This document shows, piece after piece, positions 28,468 to 39,600 of a stretch of 64,000 nt of DNA. How positions within the stretch are numbered: the stretch's first letter is position 1; every line of letters starts with the position of its first letter. The notes under the pieces are model-generated. The model made no database searches and had not been told where the DNA came from. It was given only the letters and a program-made list of their open reading frames with translations. The DNA is taken from the NCBI GenBank assembly GCA_964452085.1, contig CAYVKL010000003.1, positions 62,001 through 126,000 of the forward strand, read 5' to 3'. This DNA comes from Methanobacterium sp964452085. Its GTDB lineage: Archaea > Methanobacteriota > Methanobacteria > Methanobacteriales > Methanobacteriaceae. A program made the translations under genes and the position numbers.

Positions 28468-30540
28468 TTATTCCACACCCAATGCCTTAAAAACAGCATC
28501 TTCAGCTGATTGATAGAAAATAAGACTAAAATTACCAATCAATTCCGGTGGAACATTAGTTAAATCTGCACTAGAACTAATGGGAATTAAAACTTTTTTA
28601 GCTCCACTATCTAGACATACCTGCAATATATTAGCCAGTTCTTCGATTTTTAGGATTGTTCCACCTATACTGATACTGCCCAGTATAGCTGTACTGGGTA
28701 AGACGGGTTTGTTTAATGCAGCTGAACATAATGCTACAAAGGAGGCTAAAGCTAAATGCTTAGTCATGCCAACTCCATTTAAATCTTGGACCTGCATTAA
28801 ATAATCTTTATTCTTTGTACTAATGGTTCCGCTAACATTTGAACTATTGGACTTCAAATAACTATAAGCAGTATTGATTGCTTCTTTCACTTCCTTTTTA
28901 GAGCCAATACCACTACAGTTAAATTTACCAGTACCATTCATCATCTCTGTTTCAATCTTAAAGACACCAATCATCCCATTATCGACCTGACCAACAGTGT
29001 AAAGATGTCCGGGTTTATGAATGCCCTCTGGGATTAATTTACCACCACTTTGCTCTGGGACAGAAACAAAATCTTCTTGTAATGTTTCATTGTCAATGTA
29101 TGAGAAATTTACATCGTAAAATTCCATACCACCAATCTTTTTCAATTGTTCTTTAACCCTTCTCCGGCTTTCCAATGCAAAAACTAGTATCTCACGAATA
29201 TCCTCTTTCTCATAAACTCCATTGGGATAAACTAGTTTAATTAAACCTGAGACCATTTTTCGAACTGCTACAACATCTCGCTGGTTTAAATTATTTCCTA
29301 ATTTGAAGTAATCATCTAATGCATCAGCATAGGATCTCTTACGCATTTCCCGCATGAATTCAGATAAATAATCGGTAATAAAACCATAATCATTGGTGAA
29401 AAACTCAGGACGATATTTAGGTATCTCCCAACCAGGAACATAACAATGCATACGATCAAAAAAGGCAGTATCTTTACCCATATCTTCCGGGAAGGGGTCA
29501 AAAAGGCTGGAAGTTTTAAGTAAAACATCTACACTTTGGTTAATGTTTCCCACAAAAACCATGGAAGCCGATGCATTCTTTTCATCTTTACCTCTAGAGA
29601 ATGAACCAGAAGCCATATAATCCTTCATTATAGGGACTCCATCTTTATCCTTAAAGTGGATTCCAGCAACTTCATCAAAGGCAACACAATCCCACATACC
29701 TACTAAACCAATTAACTTGGTAGACATGTTATAAAATAAATTAGCCACAGTTGTCTGCCCACCAGAAACTAATATACTATTTGGTGATATTTCCCGGTAA
29801 ACATGTGATTTACCAGTTCCACGAGGCCCTAACTCACAGAGATTAAAATTATTCTCAACTAGGGGAATGAGTCTTGCTAAAAGTAACCATTTAACTCGAT
29901 CATCAAATTGTGTTGGTTCCATACCACACGATCTTAAAAGCACATCAATCCATTGTTCTTTGGTGAAGTTATCCCTACCAACAATTATTTCTTCTAAATC
30001 AAGATTAGGCATTTGAATAGGGGATAATTTTTTTATTATAAATGGATTTCTTCTTTGATCAGCTTCATCAAAGAAGTATTCAAAATTAATCATACACCAA
30101 ATATTCCCCCCTAATAAACGTTCAAATTTGGAAGGATATTCTTTAGCTATGGGTACACCTGATAAACCAAGATTCGAGAAATCAGCTTCATATCGGTCAA
30201 GTTTATAATTTAACCTAACTGTAACTGTGTCAATTACAGTGTAACTACCTGATTCCCTAAGTTTTGATAAAATTTTTTGAGCTTCATCAGGCCTTACATA
30301 GTTCTCAGAGAGGATTTTTTTAACATTTTCCACTCCCTGATGAATGAGGGACTCTTCAGTAGTGGCACAATACTTGCCTAAAAGATATTCAAGAACGTAT
30401 ACTGGGACATTGGCTCCTTCCTTGATCTTTTTAGTTAAATCCTTTCGAACAATTCTTCCAGCAAAGTTATCATTTAATTTGGTATTCAAGTCTTCACTTA
30501 GATCCTCATGAAAATTTTTCATCTGATTAGAGTCATCCAT
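28468..30540 (-). CDS. brxL: BREX type 1 protein BrxL, Lon-like AAA+ ATPase
   Basis: A 690-residue protein of type 1 BREX. The N-terminal region (about 1-170) is helical; the AAA+ core has Walker A GPRGTGKS and Walker B VAFDEVAG, and the region from about 500 resembles the Lon protease fold (LGSISIGGTILKIEELANIL, then KKVLIPISS). At the places of the Lon catalytic Ser and Lys I read no matching residues, so proteolysis is doubtful. Known BrxL is a DNA-binding, MCM-like ring. GGAGGGGT precedes two adjacent ATGs; the second (30540) has the better spacing. It is the last gene of the operon, 24 bases after pglZ. Confidence 0.93.
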   Translation of the reverse strand: MDDSNQMKNFHEDLSEDLNTKLNDNFAGRIVRKDLTKKIKEGANVPVYVLEYLLGKYCATTEESLIHQGVENVKKILSENYVRPDEAQKILSKLRESGSYTVIDTVTVRLNYKLDRYEADFSNLGLSGVPIAKEYPSKFERLLGGNIWCMINFEYFFDEADQRRNPFIIKKLSPIQMPNLDLEEIIVGRDNFTKEQWIDVLLRSCGMEPTQFDDRVKWLLLARLIPLVENNFNLCELGPRGTGKSHVYREISPNSILVSGGQTTVANLFYNMSTKLIGLVGMWDCVAFDEVAGIHFKDKDGVPIMKDYMASGSFSRGKDEKNASASMVFVGNINQSVDVLLKTSSLFDPFPEDMGKDTAFFDRMHCYVPGWEIPKYRPEFFTNDYGFITDYLSEFMREMRKRSYADALDDYFKLGNNLNQRDVVAVRKMVSGLIKLVYPNGVYEKEDIREILVFALESRRRVKEQLKKIGGMEFYDVNFSYIDNETLQEDFVSVPEQSGGKLIPEGIHKPGHLYTVGQVDNGMIGVFKIETEMMNGTGKFNCSGIGSKKEVKEAINTAYSYLKSNSSNVSGTISTKNKDYLMQVQDLNGVGMTKHLALASFVALCSAALNKPVLPSTAILGSISIGGTILKIEELANILQVCLDSGAKKVLIPISSSADLTNVPPELIGNFSLIFYQSAEDAVFKALGVE

Positions 30541-30567
30541 CATACCCCTCCTAAGTAGATCAAATTT

Positions 30568-33081
30568 TTAAAAGTCAAAGTCATCTAAAATTGCAATGTC
30601 AATAATAAATTCCCAGCGATTGATTTCTACATCATTGTCCAAATTTTTCATTACCAAATAATATTTAACGCTTTTAGAGTAGGTTCTATTCCTTAAAGTA
30701 AATTTCTCTTTAAATTCCCTATCTTTAGCTGAATCCTCATTCTTATTGGCATAAATAATCACTTCGTTGGATATTTTCTCGCCATCTTCATCTTCAAAGT
30801 AAAGCTTAACTTCCAAAGGCAGAATGCGGCTTGAAATATTTTCTTTTTGAGCAAAAGTTAAAATTGTGCTTAAATTAGTTATTCTATTATTAAGCAAAAT
30901 AGGGTTTAATTCAACATATTCCTGATTTTTACTACCCATTTTAGATTTAACATGTATCATAGGGACAATCATTTCCTGCAAGGATGCCCCTCCATGAACA
31001 TAATTTTGACCGGCTCCCTGAACTTTTAATACATCAACACCACGAGGAACAGTAACATAAACATCATCCATATCCAAATAATCTAAAGTATAATTTGAGG
31101 TTCCTTCAATATCTAATTCTTCTTTTGATAATAAATACCTTTTATTTTTTTCAAAAACACTTTTAGAGGTTAGATCAACTTTATCACTTTCATTTAATTT
31201 GTCCCTTTTATAAATGAAACCATGATCAGCAGTAATGAAATAATTGGCAAAAAATGCTTCATTTGTTAATTTGGTAATTAATCTGTTTATCTCCCAAATT
31301 GCCTCCTGGCAAGCTGTAAACACTTCATTTTCAGTGGCAGGTTTATCTCCCCTGGCATCAATTTGATTGTGATAAATGTAAATAAGAGTTTTATTTTTCA
31401 GTTTTTTCCTAAGATTGTCCCTATTTAAAGACATTATTTCATCATAAGTTAGGGCCAATGATTCTGAATGATATTTTTCTAAGAGTTTTTGTCGATCAGA
31501 GGTGTTTGCAATTGTTTTGCCATCCACTAAGACATTATACTTGGTATTCAATTCAATCTTATCATGAGGAAGTAAACAAGCCATTCCTAAATCTGTCTTT
31601 GAGGGGAGGGATGAGATCATCGGTTTAATGGTGGACTTTCTCATTGGATCTAAATCTAATTCATCTTTTAATTCATCAGCACATCCATATCTAAATCCAT
31701 CAGAAATAATAACCGCAGTTTTTTGTTTTTTCACTGCACGAAAAACATTACTTTTATAGAAATTATACTGTTTATCTATGGGTAAATCACTAATAGAACC
31801 TATTTCTTCCAGTTTATCTGACCATAACATGGCTACTTTGGTTAAATATGTATTATTATACATATTTTCAATTAATTGTCGTAAATCATGGAATCTGTTG
31901 GTATCATGGATTTTATCATAGGAATAATAGAATTTACGGTAAGATCTTTCGATAAAGGACCATTCATTGCAATATTTAGTTATGATATCCTCAATTTTAT
32001 CCAGGTAGGGTTTGTTGGAGAACTCATTTACCTGTTTGATTAGAAAATTAGCCCATTTTATAACTTCATAATGGTTAGCATATTTTTTATAAAAGTGAGT
32101 TTTTTGTCTTTCAGGTAATAGATTATAAAGTATGGGAAGTTCTTCTTGGTTACTTACCAGTAAATCAGTCAGGTGATCAATGATATTTTCATCAAATATT
32201 TCAAAGCTATCACAATCAAAATAGTTCTCCACATTGATTCTTTTCAGATGACTTTCTAAATTGATTTTTTTAGCAATTAATCTAGAAACATTATCGTATT
32301 GGTCTTTATAATTAGTGTTACTCATTAAATTATTTATAAAAACAGAAATGTTATTCTTTTTAGGTGATAAAAGTATTTCCCAGGCTTTAGGTATGTTTCC
32401 TTTAAACTGGGTATATGTGTAAGTAATTATTAATGAGATTAAAAACTTCTGAATTGTTGGATTTTTATCTTCATAACCATATTTTTCCTTAGAAAGTTCC
32501 CAGAAAGCATCTAAAATATCCATCTTCTCAAATTCAATTAGATATTTATTTTCGTTTAAATTATCTTCCATGAGAACTTTTCTTAAGAGTTCATCAAAAC
32601 TAACGATTCTTACTTTGGCTAAAACACATAAAATAGCCACTTTAATCTTTCTTTCTGAATATTTTTCAATATTCAAATCTTTAAAGTTATTAACTCGACT
32701 ATTAGCATTCCAAAATTTGGGATATTTCTTTAAAATAGATTTATACGTATCTGGAATGTTTAACTCCTGAGTGATGAGTGAGATTTTATCTGCACTAAAT
32801 GGTTTAGCATAATAGGCCATATCTGCTAGATAGTTATCTTTATCTTCGGGTTGGGGGAATGGTGCATAGATCAAGTAATTGGTGGTGGTGTCTTCAATTT
32901 CTAGGAAATATTTAGCGCGTAACCAGTTATCTTGTTTTAAATGGTAAACTTGGGCATTATCAAGTTTTAAATTTTTGATTTCTTCGCAAAACTCAGCCTT
33001 TTCATCGTACCAAAAAACAAGTTGTCTGGAATCACTCTCAAACATCTCATTGAGTTTTTCTTGAATATATTTCAAGTTCAT
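30568..33081 (-). CDS. pglZ: BREX type 1 protein PglZ, alkaline-phosphatase superfamily
   Basis: An 837-residue BREX core protein. The phosphatase-fold region holds AVIISDGFRYGCADEL with a metal-ligand Asp near residue 461, FITADHGFIYKRD, and the late block YVHGGASLQEMIVP, all PglZ hallmarks. The first 450 residues are a helical PglZ-specific extension and the last 130 a beta-rich domain. PglZ is a metal-dependent nuclease/phosphodiesterase-like component in other BREX systems. The frame is open a little further upstream with GTG, but ATG 33081 has GGTG six bases before it. pglX ends 15 bases upstream. Confidence 0.95.
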   Translation of the reverse strand: MNLKYIQEKLNEMFESDSRQLVFWYDEKAEFCEEIKNLKLDNAQVYHLKQDNWLRAKYFLEIEDTTTNYLIYAPFPQPEDKDNYLADMAYYAKPFSADKISLITQELNIPDTYKSILKKYPKFWNANSRVNNFKDLNIEKYSERKIKVAILCVLAKVRIVSFDELLRKVLMEDNLNENKYLIEFEKMDILDAFWELSKEKYGYEDKNPTIQKFLISLIITYTYTQFKGNIPKAWEILLSPKKNNISVFINNLMSNTNYKDQYDNVSRLIAKKINLESHLKRINVENYFDCDSFEIFDENIIDHLTDLLVSNQEELPILYNLLPERQKTHFYKKYANHYEVIKWANFLIKQVNEFSNKPYLDKIEDIITKYCNEWSFIERSYRKFYYSYDKIHDTNRFHDLRQLIENMYNNTYLTKVAMLWSDKLEEIGSISDLPIDKQYNFYKSNVFRAVKKQKTAVIISDGFRYGCADELKDELDLDPMRKSTIKPMISSLPSKTDLGMACLLPHDKIELNTKYNVLVDGKTIANTSDRQKLLEKYHSESLALTYDEIMSLNRDNLRKKLKNKTLIYIYHNQIDARGDKPATENEVFTACQEAIWEINRLITKLTNEAFFANYFITADHGFIYKRDKLNESDKVDLTSKSVFEKNKRYLLSKEELDIEGTSNYTLDYLDMDDVYVTVPRGVDVLKVQGAGQNYVHGGASLQEMIVPMIHVKSKMGSKNQEYVELNPILLNNRITNLSTILTFAQKENISSRILPLEVKLYFEDEDGEKISNEVIIYANKNEDSAKDREFKEKFTLRNRTYSKSVKYYLVMKNLDNDVEINRWEFIIDIAILDDFDF

Positions 33082-33096
33082 AAATGGCACCACAAA

Positions 33097-36000
33097 TTAA
33101 ATCTTCTTAAGTAAGTCGATTTTTTTAGCCTTTTGTCCTTCACTGCTTACTTCCACGCCTTGGAATTTGGCATAGTTCACTTTAACTCCATCATCCAAAT
33201 CAATCTCAATTTTTTGGTTAGCAACGTGAGCCAAAGCTTCATCATATTTACGGGTTTCTTCTAATTGTTTAATTAATTTATCTTTAGTTTTCACAGCTTT
33301 AGCTTTCTCAGAAGCATTAGTGGAATTATCAATTATTCTTTCATTATTTGCAATAGCTGTTTCCAGGGCCTTTTGGGTTTTATGCAAATAATCAGTTCTT
33401 ACTCTGGCTACTAAGTCTGGTTCATATCGATGCATGTAACTTAGTGCTTTGAAACCATTATTTCTACCACTATCAAACAACCAGTAAATGGGATGTTTTT
33501 TATAGGTTTTCATATGATCTTTGTAGAAATCTGTTAAGAAATAATTCCTAATGACTTCTCTACTAGTTGATCCTTTCTTTTTAAGAGCAGAAGCAATAAA
33601 ATCTAGATTCTCTTCTAAATTATCTTCACCAAAGGTGACTTTTACAAATTCAACGAATCTCCCAACAATATCATCCTCAAAATATTCAGTATCCAATATA
33701 GGAATTATATTATCATTATCAGGTAAGAATTTTGAGTATTTAGAAGGATCCCAGGTGCCTCCTGCAAAAATAAGGCCTTCTTCATCTAGGCTGTAACGCC
33801 CTAACAAACAACCAACTGCATATGAAATAAAACTCTTAACATCTTCGTTTGAATTTGATTTTCTAAAGGTTATATCATCATCAGTTATATCCTGTGAAAA
33901 TTCTTCATTTAATCCATAAATGTCAATAAAATAAGTGTTTAAGTTTTCTTCATTTTCTTTTAGAATATTAAATTGATTGTAAGTATATTCATCCCAACAA
34001 TTAAATGCAGTTTCAATAGTTGAAGATTCAAATTTTAAAAGCGGATGAACTTTGAAATTCCAAGATAATTCATAATTATCCCATTCAGATTTTGAAATAT
34101 GTATATTTTGCTTGGTTAATTTATCAATATCATCTTTATATGAAGAAGAAAAAATAATTGGTAAATTTGCTATATCACTAATATTAAAAGCCATTGTTGT
34201 ACTGAATATATTCAAAATATATTGGGCTACTTTACTTAGGAGAAATGCTTCTAAATAGAATAATTTCGAATCTTCACAAAAAATCATTGACCCATTCGAG
34301 TCAAATATAAATCCTTCTGGTAAAAATCTTAACCCAAAATTAGATGAACTCAACAAGGTCCAAGTAAGTCCTTTTTTGAAATAAAACTGCTTACTTCTTA
34401 AATTGGCTTTTTTAAAATTTTTTAATTCACGACCGTTATTCTCCCAATTGATCACATATTCTTGATTTCCATACCATTTTTTGTATTTTCCCCCCTTATT
34501 ATAAGGGATCCATTTCAAAGTACTTTCTACTAATTCTTCACCATTTAATATGTTAAAACCTATTTTAACATAATCGACTTCATACCAAAATCTTAAAAAA
34601 TAGTTATTATTTGCTGTATCCATACCTTTCCGCACAATAGCGATTTTACTTATTGATGGATTTTCAAATATTTTAATAAATGATTCACTTACCCAATAAG
34701 CTATTGGGTTTCCGGGAATTTTTAGAAAATTGTTAATTATTGGATAAAATCTGTTTTTCTCATTAAAAAATTCTTTTTCTTTTAGGTGTCGTTTACTATA
34801 ACAATAATCTGATAAATCAATTGATATTATTCTGTTATTAGAAAATTGATTTTTCTTTGCAACGCATGCAGTAATAAGATTATGACCTACTTTTCCTTCA
34901 AAAAGCTCTGATCCAAAATCAACAATTGATTCAAAACTCATTATATTTAAAAAATGATTTCTAAAGTTTTTAAAGGTTTTTAAAAACATCCAAGAAGTAG
35001 TAGTAATAAATGAGATATATCCATCATTTTTGCAGAAGTCATCAATAGCCTTTTGATAAAAAATTGCAGATAAATCAGATTTAGTGTCCGGGTATTCTTT
35101 TTTAGTGAAGTTTGAAAGTTTTTTGTCCATCCTGGCACGATTTAAATAGGGCGGATTCGTAATAACAATATCGTATTTATATAATAAAATTTCTGATTGT
35201 TTTAAGATGTATTTTAAAGTTTTATATTCATGATTTTGCAAAATTATTGGAGAAAGTGAATTCAAATATTTTTTGTCTATGGTTTTTTCTATTTGGTTAG
35301 ATATACCACAAATATCAACAAAATTTATTTTTATTATACTTCCAAATTCTTTAGCATCTTCGAAGGTATCTAAAAGATATTCTAAATCTTTTTTGATTGA
35401 AACGTTCTCATTACATAAGGAATCTATCATTTTTTTAGAGATATTATTACTTTCATAGATTGTTGATAAATTAATATTCAGATCTTTGTCAAAAGCATTT
35501 CGATTATATTCTCTAACTTTCATCATCAATGCGAAATATGCAAGTTGATAAGCTCTTTTATCTATATCTAAACCATATATGTTATTTTCAATTATGGATA
35601 TGGCCGCAGATCTTTTTGTATATCCAAGTGACGTGTATATTTCCATAAGAACTTCAAAAACATAAACTAGAATATGTCCACTACCCATCGCAGGGTCAAT
35701 TATCTTTAAATCCTCTGGATTAACTTTGGGAGTGTTAGATGAAACTTCATAATTATTTTCATTATTTTTGTTTATAAGATAATATTTCCATTTTTTATTG
35801 ACATCTGTTTGTTGGGTTCGTTTTACCCATAATTTTCCCAAAGAATTTTCGACCATATATTTAATGGGCCAATCCGGAGTAAAAATCTGTGTTGCAGCAG
35901 GTAAATACTCTTTAGGAATTTTTCCCCGTTTCATGCTGCCATCATAAACAAGTTCTACAAGTTCTGTGATATAATATTGGTATAACCACCCGATAATTTC

Positions 36001-36639
36001 TACTTGGTCTTTAAAATTTTCTTCGGAAATAGAGTCTATTAATTGCCTTAAAACTCCATCTGCATTAGTAAAAGAGATAGATAATAATAGTTCCGTGTAA
36101 TCTGTTGTTTTTTCAAAAAGTTCTGGCAAAATCTCGTTAAGTTTATTACATTGCTTAATAAATAAGAACCTAAATAATTCATCTAATTCATTATTAGACT
36201 TTAAATCAAAAATAAATTTAATTTCTTCAGGAGAGAAGCCTAAATCTAAATTTGGAGCTTCAGTAACAATATCTGGCTCAACTTTACCAACTGATATGCT
36301 GGAAAGGACTCTTACACGTGTTGGGAGATAATCGTTCACTTCCATGAAGCGAATAGCTATGATACGGTTAAACCAAGTATAAGCCACTTCTTCAACTACA
36401 TTATCAAAACCTTTTTCTTTAACCTGCCGAACCAAATCTTTCCTTTGATCTATTGCTTCATCATAAATTGTATAAGGTGTACTTCCCCCTATATCATACA
36501 CTTCCATACCTTCAGCTTTCTCAACTGGATCTGCTATACCTTCACCAGTTATACCTAAAAGACTACATTGATATTTGACTTCTTCAATCAATTTCTTCCT
36601 TGATTCAATAGCAAATGTTTTAATGGCCTTTTTATCCAT
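33097..36639 (-). CDS. pglX: BREX type 1 adenine-specific DNA methyltransferase PglX (BrxX)
   Basis: An 1180-residue N6-adenine methylase that marks host DNA for BREX and is needed for phage exclusion. SAM motif I is DPAMGSGHILVYV (315-327) and catalytic motif IV is NPPYLNRARM (from 495). The region from about 600 to 900 is the likely target-recognition part and is richer in Asn, Ile and Lys than the rest. The C terminus has an Arg/Lys-rich coiled coil (about 1090-1150). It runs the full usual length, with no phase-variable homopolymer that I could see. The 11-base gap to brxC supports one operon. Confidence 0.95.
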   Translation of the reverse strand: MDKKAIKTFAIESRKKLIEEVKYQCSLLGITGEGIADPVEKAEGMEVYDIGGSTPYTIYDEAIDQRKDLVRQVKEKGFDNVVEEVAYTWFNRIIAIRFMEVNDYLPTRVRVLSSISVGKVEPDIVTEAPNLDLGFSPEEIKFIFDLKSNNELDELFRFLFIKQCNKLNEILPELFEKTTDYTELLLSISFTNADGVLRQLIDSISEENFKDQVEIIGWLYQYYITELVELVYDGSMKRGKIPKEYLPAATQIFTPDWPIKYMVENSLGKLWVKRTQQTDVNKKWKYYLINKNNENNYEVSSNTPKVNPEDLKIIDPAMGSGHILVYVFEVLMEIYTSLGYTKRSAAISIIENNIYGLDIDKRAYQLAYFALMMKVREYNRNAFDKDLNINLSTIYESNNISKKMIDSLCNENVSIKKDLEYLLDTFEDAKEFGSIIKINFVDICGISNQIEKTIDKKYLNSLSPIILQNHEYKTLKYILKQSEILLYKYDIVITNPPYLNRARMDKKLSNFTKKEYPDTKSDLSAIFYQKAIDDFCKNDGYISFITTTSWMFLKTFKNFRNHFLNIMSFESIVDFGSELFEGKVGHNLITACVAKKNQFSNNRIISIDLSDYCYSKRHLKEKEFFNEKNRFYPIINNFLKIPGNPIAYWVSESFIKIFENPSISKIAIVRKGMDTANNNYFLRFWYEVDYVKIGFNILNGEELVESTLKWIPYNKGGKYKKWYGNQEYVINWENNGRELKNFKKANLRSKQFYFKKGLTWTLLSSSNFGLRFLPEGFIFDSNGSMIFCEDSKLFYLEAFLLSKVAQYILNIFSTTMAFNISDIANLPIIFSSSYKDDIDKLTKQNIHISKSEWDNYELSWNFKVHPLLKFESSTIETAFNCWDEYTYNQFNILKENEENLNTYFIDIYGLNEEFSQDITDDDITFRKSNSNEDVKSFISYAVGCLLGRYSLDEEGLIFAGGTWDPSKYSKFLPDNDNIIPILDTEYFEDDIVGRFVEFVKVTFGEDNLEENLDFIASALKKKGSTSREVIRNYFLTDFYKDHMKTYKKHPIYWLFDSGRNNGFKALSYMHRYEPDLVARVRTDYLHKTQKALETAIANNERIIDNSTNASEKAKAVKTKDKLIKQLEETRKYDEALAHVANQKIEIDLDDGVKVNYAKFQGVEVSSEGQKAKKIDLLKKI

Positions 36640-36650
36640 GAAAACTCCCC

Positions 36651-39600
36651 TTAAATACTTAAATCAATTTCATCGTTATCTTCTAATTCTTTCTTAAGTT
36701 CTTTTCTCAGATTTTCCACGAAGTAATCAATATCCTCTTCATTTTTGATAGAAAGTCGGGTAGTGTGAGAAATAGTCTTTATGTTCAAATATTTTTTCTT
36801 CTTTTTTGGTTTAGGTGGAATCTTCACTGTTTCGTTATCATCGCCATTTTGCGGTTCAGGTACAAATTCCGCAACTTCTGATAAACACTCATTGAATAAA
36901 TTATTACTTTCTTCACGAATTCCCTTAATAACTGAAATCTCCTGAGAATTAATTAATTTATCTTCAAGTTCACGGAATCTTTGTTTGAATGATTCTTCAA
37001 ATGCTTCTTTTAACTCGTCAGAGTTAAGTTCTTCTAAAACATGTCTTAAATCCGTATTAATGCTTTGTTTTATAGGTTCTGATTCATTTTCCAGATATTT
37101 TAGGTGTAAATTATCAAAATTATCATATAATTCTGGAAGCTCATGAATATGGGAAAATGGACTTGGCATCTCAATTATATTCCTAAGTTGACCATCAATT
37201 TTCTTCAATTTAGCATCTTTGATGAAATTTTTATTCTTATTGTAAAGATCTGTGGCTTCACAGGCCTTTTTAAAAATCTCTTTCTGAGTACCTTCAAAGA
37301 AATTCAATACTGACTCTAATTCTTCTGCAATACCTAAAAAGTCTTCTCTATGTTCGCTAACAAAATCATAAAATTGATTTGATGAATTAATGGCCGTAAC
37401 ATCACGTAGAAGATCCATTGATTCGTCAATAACCAGTTTCCCAGGATATCTTTCTTCAAATTTGTATTCAGAACTTATATCCTTAATCTGATTAAGTCGG
37501 ATGGTAGATTTATCTTGGAAAAGTTCCATTAAAGCTTCATCATCATCTGTCGTGTGAACAACATCGAAGAAGTCTCTTAAAACCTCTTTAACATTTTTAA
37601 TTAGAATTGGTTGGGGATCTGTTTTCTTATCAATCAGGATCTTATCGTGGAACTTCCTTTCAGTTATAAACTTCAAGATATCTTCGGCACTGTTAGTTTT
37701 TAGTGAAATGTTTTGGGCATTTTTCACTAAATAAATCCTTTTTTGGGCAAACAGGGTGGCAATTAACCATTCAATATCTAAATCAACAAAACCGTAAGGA
37801 GCCTTATTGTACCTGTTTAAAATTGATTTAAGTGAGGGTTTAGAATGAAGATTGGTTTCCTGTTCAATGTATCGATCCAAATCATCAATTGCTAAATGAT
37901 TATCCACATTATCAGATTTACCAAACTTTTCCTGGGAAGTATCTCTTAAAATATTGATGATGTCTGATTTGACAGGGGCAGTCTTCATGTAATGTAATTT
38001 ATGGTAAATCTTTTTAACCAGTTTATTTAAGGCATCATTGATTCTATCAGTGGGATTTTTCTCTTTAATATCTACTTTATCTCCTTTAACATAGATATCT
38101 GCATGTTTGAGTGCTTCTTCTAAAAATAGTTTGATTCTTTCCCTTTTTTCTGAGACTTCTTGTTGTTTAGCTATTAGAATGCTCTTGGAACGTTGGGATA
38201 ATTCAGCACTGTGTTTGGTTAAATATTTATTTATTTGGAGTAGTTCTTCAATTTCATCTAAGACCGTCATGTCATCGGCTAGATGGATGATGACTTCATT
38301 GTTATTATCAGATAATCCTCTAAGAATGGTTGAAGTTTTTTCCTTTTGAGATTGCTCTGATAATACCGTTTGGGATCCTTCACTTGATTCTTTTAATTCA
38401 TGCAAAGATGTTATTATTCTAACTCCAATATCTGCTGATTGCCTGTTTCCCCTATACTGATCATCTATCACTTGATTGAAGGGGAAATTGTATCGGTTAC
38501 TAAATCTATATTTTTTATCTGAAAAAATGTCTTCAAATATGACATTAGAAGCTTCATTTAAGGTTTCTCCAGGATCTACGTGCTCATGTTTAATGCCAAT
38601 GTTTATTTCCTGTTCTTCATTAGTTAAAAATGAATATATGTCCCCATTTTTCTGAACCAAGGTTTGTCCAACTAATCTTTTCAGAGATTTTTCAATTTTC
38701 TCCCGTAAAACAACCCGGTCCTCATCAATATCACTTACCATTAAGGTAGTTAGATCCTCCTGGTTGGCCTTGATCTCCTTAACATACTTAATCATGAATA
38801 AGACTTTAAGGACTTCCACATCAAATTCGTTAAGGTATTGGTTGTCCATGGCATGGATAATCACAGAACGGTGGGTGTGATCAATAAATTTATCCAAAGC
38901 ATTATAAAAGATGTTAAATGGCATTAAAACGCCTAAATCTTTATCCATTAATGAAATTGCTGATTCCTGGAATAGGGCCAGCATTGATCTTTCACCCTCT
39001 GCCAAGTGTTTACCAGATGCACCATGTTCCCTGATAGATGTTAAAACATTTCCCAGTAAGTTGAATTGATAGGGTATGAAGGGGTATACTGCTGCAAAGT
39101 CTTTACCATTACTATACATTTTCTTCTCAGCAGTATCAGCTGAAAAAGAAATTAAATTCTTCAATATGGCTTCTTTTTCCTCGTATAATGCTTCTAAGGT
39201 TAGAGTTGCAGTTGGATTTTTAGCTAGTATTCTTTTCCTTATAACTTCATCCACATTAGCAGATGACAATGATAATCGAGTTTTAAACCTTCCCTGGATT
39301 TTGGAAAAATCATTTCCAGGGACTTTCATCAGTGAATCTATATCCTGTTGACTGGTGACAATGATCCAGGCTTTACCATGACACATAATCCCCAAATCTT
39401 CAGTGACAGTTTGTAAGTTAAGCATTAATTTGGAGTTATCTCCAATATACTGGCCAATTTCATCTACTAAAAATACCACGTGATGGTTATCACCTTTACT
39501 ATCACAATATTCTTTTACTAAAGTGGCGAATTTTTCAATTGATATAGAATAATCTTCATTTACTTTGCCAGCCCAGTTTTTAGCAGCATCTATACTACTA

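Noticed and set aside
33097..36639. Type II/IIG restriction-modification enzyme instead of PglX
   Set aside because: N-terminal nuclease motifs were not seen, and the gene is embedded in a complete BREX operon between brxC and pglZ.
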